A stretch of 64,000 nt of DNA. Source: Ottowia thiooxydans DSM 14619. Lineage in GTDB: Bacteria; Pseudomonadota; Gammaproteobacteria; Burkholderiales; Burkholderiaceae_C. This document shows, piece by piece, positions 8,588 through 17,541 of this stretch. A program made the position numbers and the translations under genes. The notes under the pieces were generated by a model, which was given only the letters and a program-made list of their open reading frames with translations, had not been told where the DNA came from and did not search any database. The stretch lies in assembly GCF_000422885.1 (NCBI RefSeq), contig NZ_AUGX01000001.1, positions 435,238-499,237 on the forward strand, given 5' to 3'. Position 1 is the stretch's first letter. Every line of letters starts with the position of its first letter.

Positions 8588-9328
8588 ATGATTACGCTCT
8601 ATCACAGCACCCACTCAACCTGCAGCCAGAAGGTACGCATCTGCCTGGCGGAGAAGGGGCTCACGTGGACCGGCCACCACCTCAACCTTCGGGCCTTCGA
8701 TCAGTTGAAACCGGAATTCCTCGCACTCAATTCTGCGGGTCTGGTGCCGGTGCTGGTCGACGGCGGACAAGTGCTCACGGAGTCGCGCATTATTAACGAG
8801 TACCTGGAGGACGCCTATGCGCAGCCGCGCCTTTCTCCGGAGAGCGCGCATGCCCGTGCGCGCATGCGCCTATGGACCAAATACGCGGATGACGTGGCAT
8901 CCGAGGCAGTGAAGCTGCCGTCTTTCGTCAAGAATATCCAGCCAGGGCTGCAGCGCATGCCGCGCGAAGAAGCGCTCGCCACAATAGCCCGCATACCCAA
9001 TGAACACATTCGCGCGCGATGGCGCAAGGCCGCGACCGAGGGGATTTCTGCGGATGACCTGAAACCGTCGATTGGGCGCCTGACCGAGATGGTGGAGCGA
9101 ATGGATGACGCGCTGCAAGATGCGCCCTGGCTCGCCGGCGAGGAGTACAGCCTTGCTGACATCGACATCGCCCCTTTCGTGCAGCGCCTTGTACGCATCG
9201 ATCTGTTCGGCCTGGTCGCGGCGCGTCCGCGTGTGAACGACTGGTATGCACGCATCACTTCGCGCCCTACCTATGCCTCAGCAATGCCGCCTGCAGGCTC
9301 AGAAGGCGGCTCGATTGAGCCTGCCTGA
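8588..9328 (+). CDS. Glutathione S-transferase family protein
   Basis: A 246-residue protein with an N-terminal thioredoxin-fold GST domain (MITLYHSTHSTCSQKVRICL, then the NSAGLVPVLVDGG and LTESRIINEYLE blocks that contain the cis-Pro and the Glu/Ser pair contacting glutathione). An all-alpha C-terminal domain carries the LAGEEYSLADIDIAPFV N-capping box motif. The start at 8588 is chosen because the thioredoxin fold begins there. Such enzymes conjugate or dehalogenate aromatic or unsaturated compounds, or isomerise ring-cleavage products. The gene starts 2 bases after a Bug gene and is followed by the FosX-like gene. Confidence 0.9.
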   Translation: MITLYHSTHSTCSQKVRICLAEKGLTWTGHHLNLRAFDQLKPEFLALNSAGLVPVLVDGGQVLTESRIINEYLEDAYAQPRLSPESAHARARMRLWTKYADDVASEAVKLPSFVKNIQPGLQRMPREEALATIARIPNEHIRARWRKAATEGISADDLKPSIGRLTEMVERMDDALQDAPWLAGEEYSLADIDIAPFVQRLVRIDLFGLVAARPRVNDWYARITSRPTYASAMPPAGSEGGSIEPA

Positions 9329-9360
9329 GATCTATACAGCTAAGCTGCCTGGAATTGCCT

Positions 9361-9771
9361 ATGAAAATTCAAGGCATCAGCCACATCACGTTCATCGTTC
9401 GGGATCTCGATCTGATGAAGAAATTCTTGTGCGAAGGATTGGGAGCTGAGGAGGTCTATGACAGCAGCGCGAAGAACTACTCCGTCTCGCGTGAAAAGTT
9501 CTTCCTCCTGGGTGGTGTCTGGTTGGCTGCGATGGAGGGAGAGCCTCCTGCGGAACGGACTTACCGGCACCTGGCCTTCAAGGTTTCTGAGGATGAACTT
9601 TCTGAGTTTGAAATCCGCCTGCGCTCAATAGGTGTAGATATTCAAACGCCGCGCCCGCGCGTAGAAGGAGAAGGAAACTCCTTGTACTTCCATGACTTTG
9701 ACAATCACTTGTTCGAGCTCCACACGGGAACTCTGGACGAACGTTTGATACGTTACGCAACCGGCCAGTGA
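9361..9771 (+). CDS. fosX: FosX-type fosfomycin hydrolase (VOC fold)
   Basis: A 136-residue vicinal-oxygen-chelate protein very close in pattern to FosX, the Mn-dependent enzyme that adds water to the fosfomycin epoxide. Metal ligands can be placed at His8 (GISHITFIVRDLD), His70 (ERTYRHLAFKV) and Glu119 (DNHLFELHTGTL). Glu45 in SVSREKFFLLGG matches the catalytic base that separates FosX from the glutathione-using FosA. The RPRVEGEGNSLYF block is also FosX-like. ATG 9361 is preferred over an in-frame TTG two codons upstream. It follows a GST gene by 32 bases and lies in a Bug-rich cluster, so a physiological epoxide other than fosfomycin is possible. Confidence 0.85.
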   Translation: MKIQGISHITFIVRDLDLMKKFLCEGLGAEEVYDSSAKNYSVSREKFFLLGGVWLAAMEGEPPAERTYRHLAFKVSEDELSEFEIRLRSIGVDIQTPRPRVEGEGNSLYFHDFDNHLFELHTGTLDERLIRYATGQ

Positions 9772-9947
9772 TCGACATAGCAGATGTCGTTGCTGTCCGG
9801 TCTTGGCGTGCGAGGCCTCACGGAACGCGTTTTCCTATGGGCTTGGCTCATGACGCCAACTGCATTAGCTCATGACATCTTCTTCGTTTCCTTCACGAAG
9901 GCACGCTCCTAGCATTCACGCTTTGCAATCTCCCGACGCAACGCGCA

Positions 9948-10946
9948 ATGACTCGAATTTTTCTCCGGCTCCCCGCCGTCGCCCTCGTCGCGTTTGCGGT
10001 ATTTTTCAGCAGCACGCCATCCCAAGCCGCAGAACCCGCCATCTTCCCTGAGCGCCCCATCCGCATCATCCTGAATGGTGCACCGGGCGGCGGACTCGAC
10101 ATCCTGAGCCGCCAGTTGGGCGAGCGCCTTCAGCAGGCATGGGGCCAAGCCGTCATCACGGACAACCGGCCCGGCGCAGGCGGCAACATCGCATTTGGCG
10201 CCGTCGCCAAGGCCGCGCCCGATGGCTACACCCTGTTGCTCACAACCGACGGCATCTCGGCCGCGCCCAGCCTGGGCATCAAGGGTGCGGTGAACCCGCT
10301 CACCGACTTTGAAGCCGTCTCATTGCTTGCGCTCACCACCGACGTGCTGCTGGTGCGGGCCGACTCGCCCATCAAGACACTGGCCGACTTCAAGCGCACC
10401 GCCATTGAACGCGCCGCAGCCGGCAAGCCCCTCACCGCCGGCTCGCCCGGGCCGGCCACATCAAGCCACCTGTCGGGCGCGCTCTACGGCCTGCGCGCGG
10501 GCATCGACTGGACCCATGTACCCTACAAGGGGGGCCCGCCCGCCATCAATGATCTGCTCAGCGGCCAGACCGATGCGCTTTGGATATTGGCCGCGCCCGT
10601 GGTGCCCCACGTGAAAAGCGGGCGCCTGCGCGCCATTGCCGTCACCAGCGAAGCCCGCAACGCCGCCCTGCCCGACGTACCCAGTGTGGCTGAAGCCGGC
10701 CAGCCCGACGCCACCGTCGTGAACTGGCTCGGCATCCTTGCGCCCAAGGGAACACCCCGCGCCGTGATCGACAAACTCTCCACCGAACTCAACCGCATCG
10801 TGCTCCACCCGGCCTTGCGGCCCACGCTGATTCAACAGGGCTTTATGCCCGACGGCCGCGATGCCGCCGTGCTTGAACGCCAGATCCGGAACAACGTGAA
10901 GCTTTGGGCCAACGTTATCGAACAGGCGAGAATCCGCCTGGACTAG
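9948..10946 (+). CDS. Bug/TctC periplasmic receptor (3 of 10)
   Basis: A 332-residue binding protein. Leader of about 27 residues ending near PSQAAE. Mature start FPERPIRIILNGAPGGGLD has LNGAPGGG where most paralogues have VPFxAGG, so the ligand loop differs. The blocks TDNRPGAGGNIA and APDGYTLLL are standard. No good ribosome site is visible at the chosen ATG. The 176 bases before it contain a direct repeat of GCTCATGAC around 9847 and 9870 but no recognised gene. A small ferredoxin-like-fold protein follows 32 bases downstream. Confidence 0.92.
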   Translation: MTRIFLRLPAVALVAFAVFFSSTPSQAAEPAIFPERPIRIILNGAPGGGLDILSRQLGERLQQAWGQAVITDNRPGAGGNIAFGAVAKAAPDGYTLLLTTDGISAAPSLGIKGAVNPLTDFEAVSLLALTTDVLLVRADSPIKTLADFKRTAIERAAAGKPLTAGSPGPATSSHLSGALYGLRAGIDWTHVPYKGGPPAINDLLSGQTDALWILAAPVVPHVKSGRLRAIAVTSEARNAALPDVPSVAEAGQPDATVVNWLGILAPKGTPRAVIDKLSTELNRIVLHPALRPTLIQQGFMPDGRDAAVLERQIRNNVKLWANVIEQARIRLD

Positions 10947-10962
10947 GGCGTGTTCACACTAA
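10941..10962 (+). repeat. Solo copy of a repeat-element terminus
   Basis: These 22 bases are identical to the left end of the element at 33249-33547, including the flanking GACTAG. The match starts in the last codons of the third Bug gene and runs into the short space before the next gene. It looks like a remnant or insertion footprint of that element. Confidence 0.55.
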
Positions 10963-10978
10963 CTCAACGGAAGAATTC

Positions 10979-11290
10979 ATGATTGCCGAACTCGTCACCT
11001 TCACCCACCCTGCGGGCAGCACACGCGCCGAAATCATCGAAGGCGCGTTGTCCGTCGTACCCCAGTGGCAGGCCAACACGGACCTGGTGCGCAAACACTT
11101 TCTGGTGAGCGACAACAACCGCGACGGCGCGGGCTTCTACCTCTGGCCCACGCGCGAGGCCGCGCAAAAGGCGCACAACGCCGAGTGGATCGCCGCAAAA
11201 GAAAAGGCGACCGGCGCACCCGTGAAAATCACCTACTATGACTTGCTTCTGGTGGTGGATAACGCGACAGGGACCGTGTCGCAGCCTTAA
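10979..11290 (+). CDS. Small monooxygenase-like (dimeric alpha/beta barrel) protein
   Basis: A 103-residue protein starting MIAELVTFTHPAGSTRAEI. Pattern and size (beta strand, long helix, VRKHFLVSDNNRDGAGFYLW, then helix and final strand ITYYDLLLVVDN) resemble the YdhR-type or antibiotic-biosynthesis-monooxygenase-like ferredoxin fold. These act as small cofactor-free oxygenases, isomerases or heme-like binding proteins. It follows the third Bug gene closely and is probably in the same transcript. The specific activity is not predictable. Confidence 0.65.
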   Translation: MIAELVTFTHPAGSTRAEIIEGALSVVPQWQANTDLVRKHFLVSDNNRDGAGFYLWPTREAAQKAHNAEWIAAKEKATGAPVKITYYDLLLVVDNATGTVSQP

Positions 11291-11371
11291 GCGCCTCGTG
11301 CAGCGGTGCTGCCACGAAACGCCGCAGTGCCGAGCGGGAGCTCGGCGGTCCCGGGTGAATAGCCGACTCCT

Positions 11372-13795
11372 CTAGTCGACCACAGTCAGCTTGGCCACTG
11401 ACAGCGCCAACCATTTCACCCCGTGTCTAGGGAAGTTCACCTGTGCTCGTGCGTCATCACCCGCGCCCTCCACTGCCTGCACCTTGCCCTCACCAAACTT
11501 GATGTGAAAGACCTTGATGCCAGCTCTGATCCCATGGCTTGGAGCTGCTTTTTGGGGTGGCACTGGCGGGCTGGCGAAGGTTTCCACACCGATGCCGCTT
11601 CGGCCCCAGGCGGGCTGCATGCCGGCACCTGAATTCCTGGAACCCGCGTTGTACCCTCCGCCAGATCCAGAACTGAATCCAGACCCAAAGTTTGAGCGTT
11701 TTGGCGTAATCCACTTCAGTGCACTTTCCGGCAACTCTTCCAGAAACCGGCTGCGCACGTGGTACCGCGTCTTCCCGTGCAGCATGCGTGTTTGGGCATG
11801 GCTCAGGTACAGGCGCTTGCGTGCCCGCGTGATGGCCACATACATAAGCCGGCGTTCTTCTTCCAGGCCCTCGTAGTCGCTCATGGAGTTTTCATGCGGG
11901 AACAGGCCTTCTTCCAACCCCGTGATAAACACCGCATCAAACTCCAGGCCCTTGCTGGCATGCACGCTCATCAGTTGCACGGCATCCTGACCAGCCTGGG
12001 CCTGGTTGTCTCCAGCCTCCAAAGCGGCATGGGTCAAAAAGGCTGCCAACGGGGAAAGGGTTTCGCCGGTTTCCGCATCAATCGCCACACCCAGCGACTC
12101 ATTGAGCAAAGGTGCATCAGGATCCAGCCCTTGGCTGATTGGGCTTTGCGTCAGGGGCGTTCCGTACTCATCTACAGGAAGTGCCACCACATCCCGCCCA
12201 AAGCCTTCTTGGGTGACGAAGCTTTCAGCAGCGTTAACCAGTTCCTCCAAGTTTTCTATGCGATCGGCACCTTCCTTGTCGGCGCGGTAGTGTTCGATCA
12301 GGCCGCTGGACTCCAGCACGGCGTCGATGATTTCGCGCAAAGTCAGACCCGCCGTTTGCTCGCGCAGCACGTCGATCATGGCCACGAAACCCGCCAAATT
12401 GGCGCCCGCCTTGCCAGGTATGGAGGTCACGGCATCGCGCAGGGAAGAGCCTGAGGCTCGCGCCGCATCTTGCAATTGCTCTATGGTGCGTGCGCCAATG
12501 CCACGCGGGGGGAAATTCACCACGCGCAGGAAACTGGTGTCGTCACGCTCGTTCTCCAGCAAGCGCAAGTAAGCCAAGGCGTGCTTGATCTCCGCACGCT
12601 CGAAAAAGCGCAGCCCCCCGTACACCCGGTACGGCACACCAGCATTGAACAGCTGCGTCTCGATCACGCGGCTTTGCGCGTTACTGCGGTACAAAATGGC
12701 CACTTCGCTGCGTGTGAAACCATCGCCCCGGACCAGTTGGCGAAGCTCGTCTACCACCCACTCCGCCTCAGCGAAATCCGTAGCCGCCTCATACACCCGT
12801 ACCGGCTCTCCCGGCCCTTGAACCGTGCGCAGATTCTTGCCCAGGCGCTTCTTGTTGTGGCTGATCAGCTGGTTGGCGCTATCAAGGATGTTGCTGTAGC
12901 TACGGTAGTTTTCTTCCAGCTTGATCTGGTGCTGAACATTGAACTCCCGCACAAAATCATCCATATTGCCCACGCGAGCACCACGGAAGGCATAAATGCT
13001 CTGGTCGTCATCGCCCACAGCCAAGACTGAGCCGCCCCCTTCTGAGGGCATGCCGGCAATCATCTTGATCCACGCGTACTGCAGGCGGTTGGTATCTTGA
13101 AACTCATCTATCAGGATATGCCGGAAACGCCTGCGGTAGTGTTCGCGCACGGCATCGTTGTCTCTCAGCAGCTCGTAGCTGCGCAGCATCAGCTCGCCAA
13201 AATCAACCACGCCTTCGCGTTGGCACTGCTCTTCGTACAGTTGGTAGATTTCTACCTTACGGCGCGCTTCTTCATCCCGCGCCACCACATCTCCTGGCCG
13301 CTCGCCGTCTTCCTTGCACCCGGCAATGAACCACTGCAGTTGCTTGGGTGGGAAGCGCTCATCGTCGATGTTGAACTGCTTGCATAAACGCTTAATGGCA
13401 GAAAGCTGGTCTTGCGTATCAAGAATCTGAAACGATTGAGGCAGATTCGCCAGCTTGTAATGGGCGCGCAAAAAGCGGTTGCAAAGGCCGTGAAAGGTGC
13501 CAATCCACATACCGCGCGCATTGAGCGGCAACATGGCAGTGAGGCGCGTGAGCAGTTCTTTGGCAGCCTTGTTGGTGAACGTAACAGCCAATATGCCACC
13601 AGGCGACACCTGCCCGGTTTGCAACAGCCATGCAATGCGGGTGGTGAGAACGCGCGTTTTACCAGAGCCAGCGCCAGCCAGAATCAACGCATGCTCTGCT
13701 GGCAAAGTGACTGCGGCTTCCTGTTCAGGATTGAGGCCCGCGAGAAGGGGTAGAGAGTGATCTGACACGGGGCTTTCGAGGTACATTGCGCCCAT
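11372..13795 (-). CDS. uvrD: ATP-dependent DNA helicase UvrD
   Basis: An 807-residue superfamily 1A helicase for nucleotide-excision and mismatch repair. The Q-motif region LNPEQEAAVT is followed by Walker A AGAGSGKT (residues 40-47), motif Ia TFTNKAAKE, Walker B DEFQDTN, motif III VGDDDQSIYAFRGA, motif IV NYRS and motif V SVHASKGLEFDAVF, then VAITRARKRLYL. The C-terminal tail (FGEGKVQAVEGAGDDARAQV and onward) is the Tudor-like domain of UvrD/PcrA that binds RNA polymerase. A second in-frame ATG three codons in could be the real start. It stands alone on the minus strand. Confidence 0.95.
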   Translation of the reverse strand: MGAMYLESPVSDHSLPLLAGLNPEQEAAVTLPAEHALILAGAGSGKTRVLTTRIAWLLQTGQVSPGGILAVTFTNKAAKELLTRLTAMLPLNARGMWIGTFHGLCNRFLRAHYKLANLPQSFQILDTQDQLSAIKRLCKQFNIDDERFPPKQLQWFIAGCKEDGERPGDVVARDEEARRKVEIYQLYEEQCQREGVVDFGELMLRSYELLRDNDAVREHYRRRFRHILIDEFQDTNRLQYAWIKMIAGMPSEGGGSVLAVGDDDQSIYAFRGARVGNMDDFVREFNVQHQIKLEENYRSYSNILDSANQLISHNKKRLGKNLRTVQGPGEPVRVYEAATDFAEAEWVVDELRQLVRGDGFTRSEVAILYRSNAQSRVIETQLFNAGVPYRVYGGLRFFERAEIKHALAYLRLLENERDDTSFLRVVNFPPRGIGARTIEQLQDAARASGSSLRDAVTSIPGKAGANLAGFVAMIDVLREQTAGLTLREIIDAVLESSGLIEHYRADKEGADRIENLEELVNAAESFVTQEGFGRDVVALPVDEYGTPLTQSPISQGLDPDAPLLNESLGVAIDAETGETLSPLAAFLTHAALEAGDNQAQAGQDAVQLMSVHASKGLEFDAVFITGLEEGLFPHENSMSDYEGLEEERRLMYVAITRARKRLYLSHAQTRMLHGKTRYHVRSRFLEELPESALKWITPKRSNFGSGFSSGSGGGYNAGSRNSGAGMQPAWGRSGIGVETFASPPVPPQKAAPSHGIRAGIKVFHIKFGEGKVQAVEGAGDDARAQVNFPRHGVKWLALSVAKLTVVD

Positions 13796-13876
13796 TGTAG
13801 AAAAAGCGAACGGGTCGCACCCGAACTTAGCCCAGATTACGCGCCGGCAGGTGCCGCTGGCACCATCCCAATCTGC

Positions 13877-15139
13877 TCAATCTGGATCTGGCATGCTGTC
13901 AGCTCCAGCCGTATGGATCAGCGCACCATCTCCACTCTTGTCTTGCGGATCCAGGCGCTCTCTTGCCCTAATGAGGGTGTTGATCAAAGCAATGTCTTCA
14001 AACTGGGCCGTATTCATAAGGGCTGCGAGCTCGTCTTGATGGACGGCGTTGAGGCAGGCACCCGCTAGAAGCCACGCTTGTACGCCGGCTGCTCGCCCAA
14101 GGCGCGCATCCTCAAGAAGCGCAAGCTCTGCATCCGCCACGCACTCGATAGGCAACCTGGCCCCTTGTGATCGCAAGGCCTGAACCAGCTCAGGCTTGTG
14201 AAGCGCCGCACATTGAACCAGGTTCATATCCAGGCTGGATTGCAGACCGACTTCTATCGAACCAGATGGATGCCCCGGATTCATGCGTGCCATCAGGCAA
14301 GCGCGCCTGACGGCGGCGGAAGAACTACTTTCACTGGCAGCGCGTGGCGATGAGGAGAAAAGGTCAAAAACGAGCACCGGGTTAAGCACCGCCAGATCCA
14401 CCCCCGCCATCATCCACGCCAGTGCCTGTGAGCATGAGTTGGTCTCCATCGCACGGCGCAACTCGGGCAAATTCTTATCGAGCTGAGCGCTCGATACCGT
14501 TGCGCCCGCTATGCGCAGGATTTTCACAGTCTCCACATGTCCCGCCCGTGCGGCGAGCGTTAGCGCGGTTTCACGGGAAAGGTTGGCAAGTTTGATGCTC
14601 GCCTTGGCTGCAATGAGCAAATTCACTACCGCACCATGCCCTGCTTGAGCTGCCAGCATCAGCGCCGTGGAGCCATTTCTGTCGGCGTTATTGATGTCAG
14701 CTCCTGCGGCTATCCATGCTGCCACTACATTCGTTTTCCCGGCTTGCGCTGCCGCCCTCAACAATCGTGATGCGAGCGGCCCATGGATAGGGCCATCAAC
14801 GCAAGCGCCCATACCACGCAGTTCCTGAACCCGGTCTTCCTGGCCCCGCTCCGCTGCGGCCATCAGCGCGGACGCCTTCTCCGCAGCCGTGCTCTCTGGC
14901 CCAAGCTCTATCGCGTTGACAGTCACGATTGCCAGCACTTGGTGACTTGGAAGCCAGGGACTAGCTTTAAGCTCAGGCCCTCCCTTCTTCAGCGACGGTC
15001 CCAGGCCTTCTGAGGAAATGGAGGGCCCGCTTCTAGCCACCATTGGCGGCGAGCCAGATCCGCGGGAAGTCTCTCTCCGTGGACGCAAAGGAGGCGTATT
15101 TCCGGAACTCCTGTCACTGATAGCAGCACGACTCAACAT
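13877..15139 (-). CDS. Ankyrin-repeat protein, paralogue A
   Basis: A 420-residue protein with a Ser/Pro/Arg/Gly-rich, probably disordered first 70 residues followed by ankyrin repeats. The clearest are about 121-150 (ending AAWIAAGADIN), 154-183 (NGSTALMLAAQAGHGAVVNL) and 187-215 (RETALTLAARAGHVETVKIL). Degenerate repeats continue to the C-terminus (ALMNTAQFEDIALINTLI near residue 390). No signal peptide or membrane helix. It is a paralogue of the next gene: both have N-termini beginning ML(S/G)RA, and the segment around 115-150 is shared almost residue for residue. An AGGAAAA ribosome site precedes the start. Possible protein-protein adaptor or secreted effector; unproven. Confidence 0.8.
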   Translation of the reverse strand: MLSRAAISDRSSGNTPPLRPRRETSRGSGSPPMVARSGPSISSEGLGPSLKKGGPELKASPWLPSHQVLAIVTVNAIELGPESTAAEKASALMAAAERGQEDRVQELRGMGACVDGPIHGPLASRLLRAAAQAGKTNVVAAWIAAGADINNADRNGSTALMLAAQAGHGAVVNLLIAAKASIKLANLSRETALTLAARAGHVETVKILRIAGATVSSAQLDKNLPELRRAMETNSCSQALAWMMAGVDLAVLNPVLVFDLFSSSPRAASESSSSAAVRRACLMARMNPGHPSGSIEVGLQSSLDMNLVQCAALHKPELVQALRSQGARLPIECVADAELALLEDARLGRAAGVQAWLLAGACLNAVHQDELAALMNTAQFEDIALINTLIRARERLDPQDKSGDGALIHTAGADSMPDPD

Positions 15140-15282
15140 TAGGATTTTCCTGATGAAACAGTATCGGAACCCCGGCTTACCTCAGTAAACCGCAAGCTTC
15201 GGTTTTTCTACAAAAGTTGCAAATGGGCGTGTCTTTGTCAGGGCGCACGCCCAACCGGAACAAGCCGTTTCCCAGCAAAAAA

Positions 15283-15972
15283 TCACTTGGAAGGGGTCAC
15301 CGCATGGGCCGCTTTCTCCCCAGCCAAATGAAGGCTCTTGGCAATGCCGACATTCCCCGCAACCAACGCAAGCGTGAATGCGGTCTCCCCGTTGCGATTG
15401 ACCATGTCAGTGAGAGCGCCGGCCTGGATCAGCAAACACACGACGTCCGCGTGCCCAAGCTGCGCTGCAATCATCAGGGCAGTGGTGCCGTTTGCGTTGG
15501 GGGCATTGATGTCCGCACCGGCAGCAATCCATCCGGCTACCAAGTCCACTCGTCCTGCAAGGGCCGCCGAACGCATTGCACGCGACGCGATGGGGCCATT
15601 GATATCCCCATCAACTCTCGCGCCAACCTGACGCAGTGCATGAACCTGCTCAAGCGGCCCCAATTCGGCCGTGATCTGTAGTGCAATCGCTCGCTCCCCG
15701 GTATAGCCACCAGGCCCCACGGCGGCCGGGACCTCCCGCTGCTCCGTACTCACCGGTACTGAGCACTCCGGGAACGACAAAGTACTACCAAGTACCTGCG
15801 CACACTGGCTTTTATCATCTTCCAGGGGAGTACCCACGCCGGTGCCAGAGATAAAAGCATCGCTGCGAGCGCCCTGCTGCCGCAAGACAGGTACAGGCTT
15901 GATGTTCGCGGAGGAAAGCGAGCGAAGGGCGATCTGGGGACTTGTGTCTTGCACACCGGCACGGCCTAGCAT
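15283..15972 (-). CDS. Ankyrin-repeat protein, paralogue B
   Basis: A 229-residue protein with a low-complexity N-terminal half (1-95) and ankyrin repeats from about 125 to 220: NGPIASRAMRSAALAGRVDL, NGTTALMIAAQLGHADVVCL, NGETAFTLALVAGNVGIAKS. It is shorter than paralogue A, which extends about 200 residues further. The two genes share the same 9-base leader (AGGAAAATC) just before the ATG, at 15143-15151 and 15975-15983. They lie in tandem, minus strand, 143 bases apart, consistent with duplication. No signal peptide. Function unknown. Confidence 0.78.
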   Translation of the reverse strand: MLGRAGVQDTSPQIALRSLSSANIKPVPVLRQQGARSDAFISGTGVGTPLEDDKSQCAQVLGSTLSFPECSVPVSTEQREVPAAVGPGGYTGERAIALQITAELGPLEQVHALRQVGARVDGDINGPIASRAMRSAALAGRVDLVAGWIAAGADINAPNANGTTALMIAAQLGHADVVCLLIQAGALTDMVNRNGETAFTLALVAGNVGIAKSLHLAGEKAAHAVTPSK

Positions 15973-16192
15973 GTGATTTTCCTAGTAAAAGAAGCGCTCA
16001 CGTTCCTGACTGAGCCCGCCTGCTTGCCCACAAAGCATGCTCAACGTCTCTGCACCAAGGTTGCGAATAAATAAATCAAAAGTTCTCAAATATTTATACC
16101 ACTACCCATGCAACCCAACAAGCTGGTAGTTACGCTCGAAACCGGTATTCCAGTACGGGGGGCACGGCAATCTCAACGCAGTAGAATCAGCC
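15973..16192. other. Intergenic region before guaC
   Basis: Divergent space between ankyrin paralogue B (minus) and guaC (plus). An AT-rich tract (about 16065-16105) probably holds the minus-strand ankyrin promoter. GTAGAAT (16181-16187) resembles a -10 hexamer that would start a transcript just ahead of the hairpin at 16193. No coding sequence was recognised here. Confidence 0.35.
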
Positions 16193-16224
16193 ACCGGGCC
16201 CAAGATTTCTTGGCCCGGTTTTTT
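16193..16224 (+). terminator. Intrinsic terminator or attenuator ahead of guaC
   Basis: ACCGGGCC-C-AAG pairs with CTTGGCCCGGT (11 base pairs with one bulged C), followed by six T residues at 16219-16224. It is oriented on the plus strand and lies 72 bases upstream of the guaC start. No plus-strand gene ends before it, so it either terminates a small RNA or leader, or attenuates guaC expression. Confidence 0.7.
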
Positions 16225-16295
16225 GTGGCCGCCCACAAACACCGGTTGCCAGACCAAGCGCCCTTCCCTCACAACCTGAATGGAGCTTGGATCTC

Positions 16296-17273
16296 ATGGA
16301 AATTTTTGACTACGACCACGTATTGCTGCTACCGCGCAAATGCCTGGTGGAAAGCCGCAGCGAATGCGATGCCAGCGTGGAGTTCGGTGGCCGGCGCTTC
16401 AAACTGCCGGTGGTGCCTTCAAACATGAAGACGGTGGTGGACGAGAAGATGTGCGCCTGGCTTGCCAAGAGCGGCTACTTCTATGTCATGCACCGGTTCG
16501 ATCTTGATAACGTCGCCTTTGTGCGCGAGATGAAGAATCAGGGCCTGTTCGCTTCTATCTCACTGGGCGTCAAGAGCCCGGATTACGCCACGGTGGATCA
16601 ACTGGCGGCAGAAAATCTGGCTCCGGAGTACATCACCATAGACATTGCACATGGCCACGCGGACACCGTCCGCGACATGATTGCCCACATCAAAGCCAAG
16701 CTGCCTGAATCTTTCATCATCGCTGGCAACGTGGCCACTCCTGAGGCCGTGATCGATCTGGAAAATTGGGGCGCTGACGCCACCAAAGTGGGCGTGGGTC
16801 CAGGCAAGGTGTGCATCACCAAGCTAAAAACGGGCTTTGGCACCGGTGGCTGGCAACTCTCAGCGCTCAAATGGTGCGCGCGCGTGGCGACCAAGCCCAT
16901 CATCGCTGACGGAGGTATCCGGAGTCACGGCGACATCGCTAAAAGTATCCGCTTTGGCGCCACGATGATCATGATTGGCTCGCTTTTCGCGGGGCACGAA
17001 GAATCACCTGGCCGCACCGTAGAGGTGGATGGCGAGCAGTTCAAGGAATACTACGGTTCCGCCAGCGACTTCAACAAGGGTGAGTACCGCCACGTAGAGG
17101 GCAAGCGCATCCTGGAGCCAATCAAAGGCAAACTGGACGATACGCTCACCGAAATGGAGCAGGATGTGCAAAGCTCCATCAGCTATGCGGGCGGCAAAAA
17201 GCTGCTGGACATCCGCAAGGTGAACTACGTCATCCTGGGTGGAGACAACGCCGGTGAACATCTGCTGATGTAA
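16296..17273 (+). CDS. guaC: GMP reductase
   Basis: A 325-residue IMPDH/GMPR-family TIM barrel that converts GMP to IMP and ammonia with NADPH, recycling guanine to adenine nucleotides. The catalytic loop is GPGKVCITK with Cys173. VKVGVGPGK-like phosphate binding, the [19 protein letters not shown] block and the [20 protein letters not shown] flap are present. No CBS domains, so it is not IMP dehydrogenase. The length and the [11 protein letters not shown] block fit the bacterial GuaC2-type subgroup. ATG 16296 is preferred because GGAG lies about 10 bases upstream and the family N-terminus (FDYDHVLL) follows. Expression may depend on the terminator-like hairpin upstream. Confidence 0.93.
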   Translation: MEIFDYDHVLLLPRKCLVESRSECDASVEFGGRRFKLPVVPSNMKTVVDEKMCAWLAKSGYFYVMHRFDLDNVAFVREMKNQGLFASISLGVKSPDYATVDQLAAENLAPEYITIDIAHGHADTVRDMIAHIKAKLPESFIIAGNVATPEAVIDLENWGADATKVGVGPGKVCITKLKTGFGTGGWQLSALKWCARVATKPIIADGGIRSHGDIAKSIRFGATMIMIGSLFAGHEESPGRTVEVDGEQFKEYYGSASDFNKGEYRHVEGKRILEPIKGKLDDTLTEMEQDVQSSISYAGGKKLLDIRKVNYVILGGDNAGEHLLM

Positions 17274-17370
17274 GCCCACGCGGCATGAGCGGCAGTTTCA
17301 TACCCGGGAAACCGCCGCGGCCTCTGGTGCGGACAGAACGGCTTCCGTACTAATTACTTAACTCCCCCAG

Positions 17371-17541
17371 GGGCCCTCTGCAAAACCCCATGGCGCCAGA
17401 TCATTGGCCCGTGGGCTGCCTAGCTGCGGCCTGCGGCGTTGATTTTTCGCCAACAATACGAGCAATTGGCCGAAAAACTCATCTTTTAGCCCATGCCGAC
17501 GTTCCAGCCCGGCATCCGCGGTGGGTTTTGCAGAGAGTCTC
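17371..17541. repeat. Inverted-repeat element, MITE-like
   Basis: The 445-base gene-free stretch 17274-17718 contains a roughly 170-base unit. Its ends share CTCTGCAAAACCC in opposite orientation (left from 17371, right ending 17541), with imperfect extension outward. The interior is GC-rich with no coding frame. The ends look like those of insertion sequences, so it may be a non-autonomous derivative. The remaining bases up to 17700 are AT-richer and presumably hold the promoter of the following gene. Confidence 0.5.

Noticed and set aside
15973-16110. Possible hrpII/PIP box (TTCG-N16-TTCG) ahead of ankyrin paralogue B
   Set aside because: Only one half is present (TTCGC) and the second half reads ACGT; paralogue A has no copy. 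Not enough to claim type III regulation.
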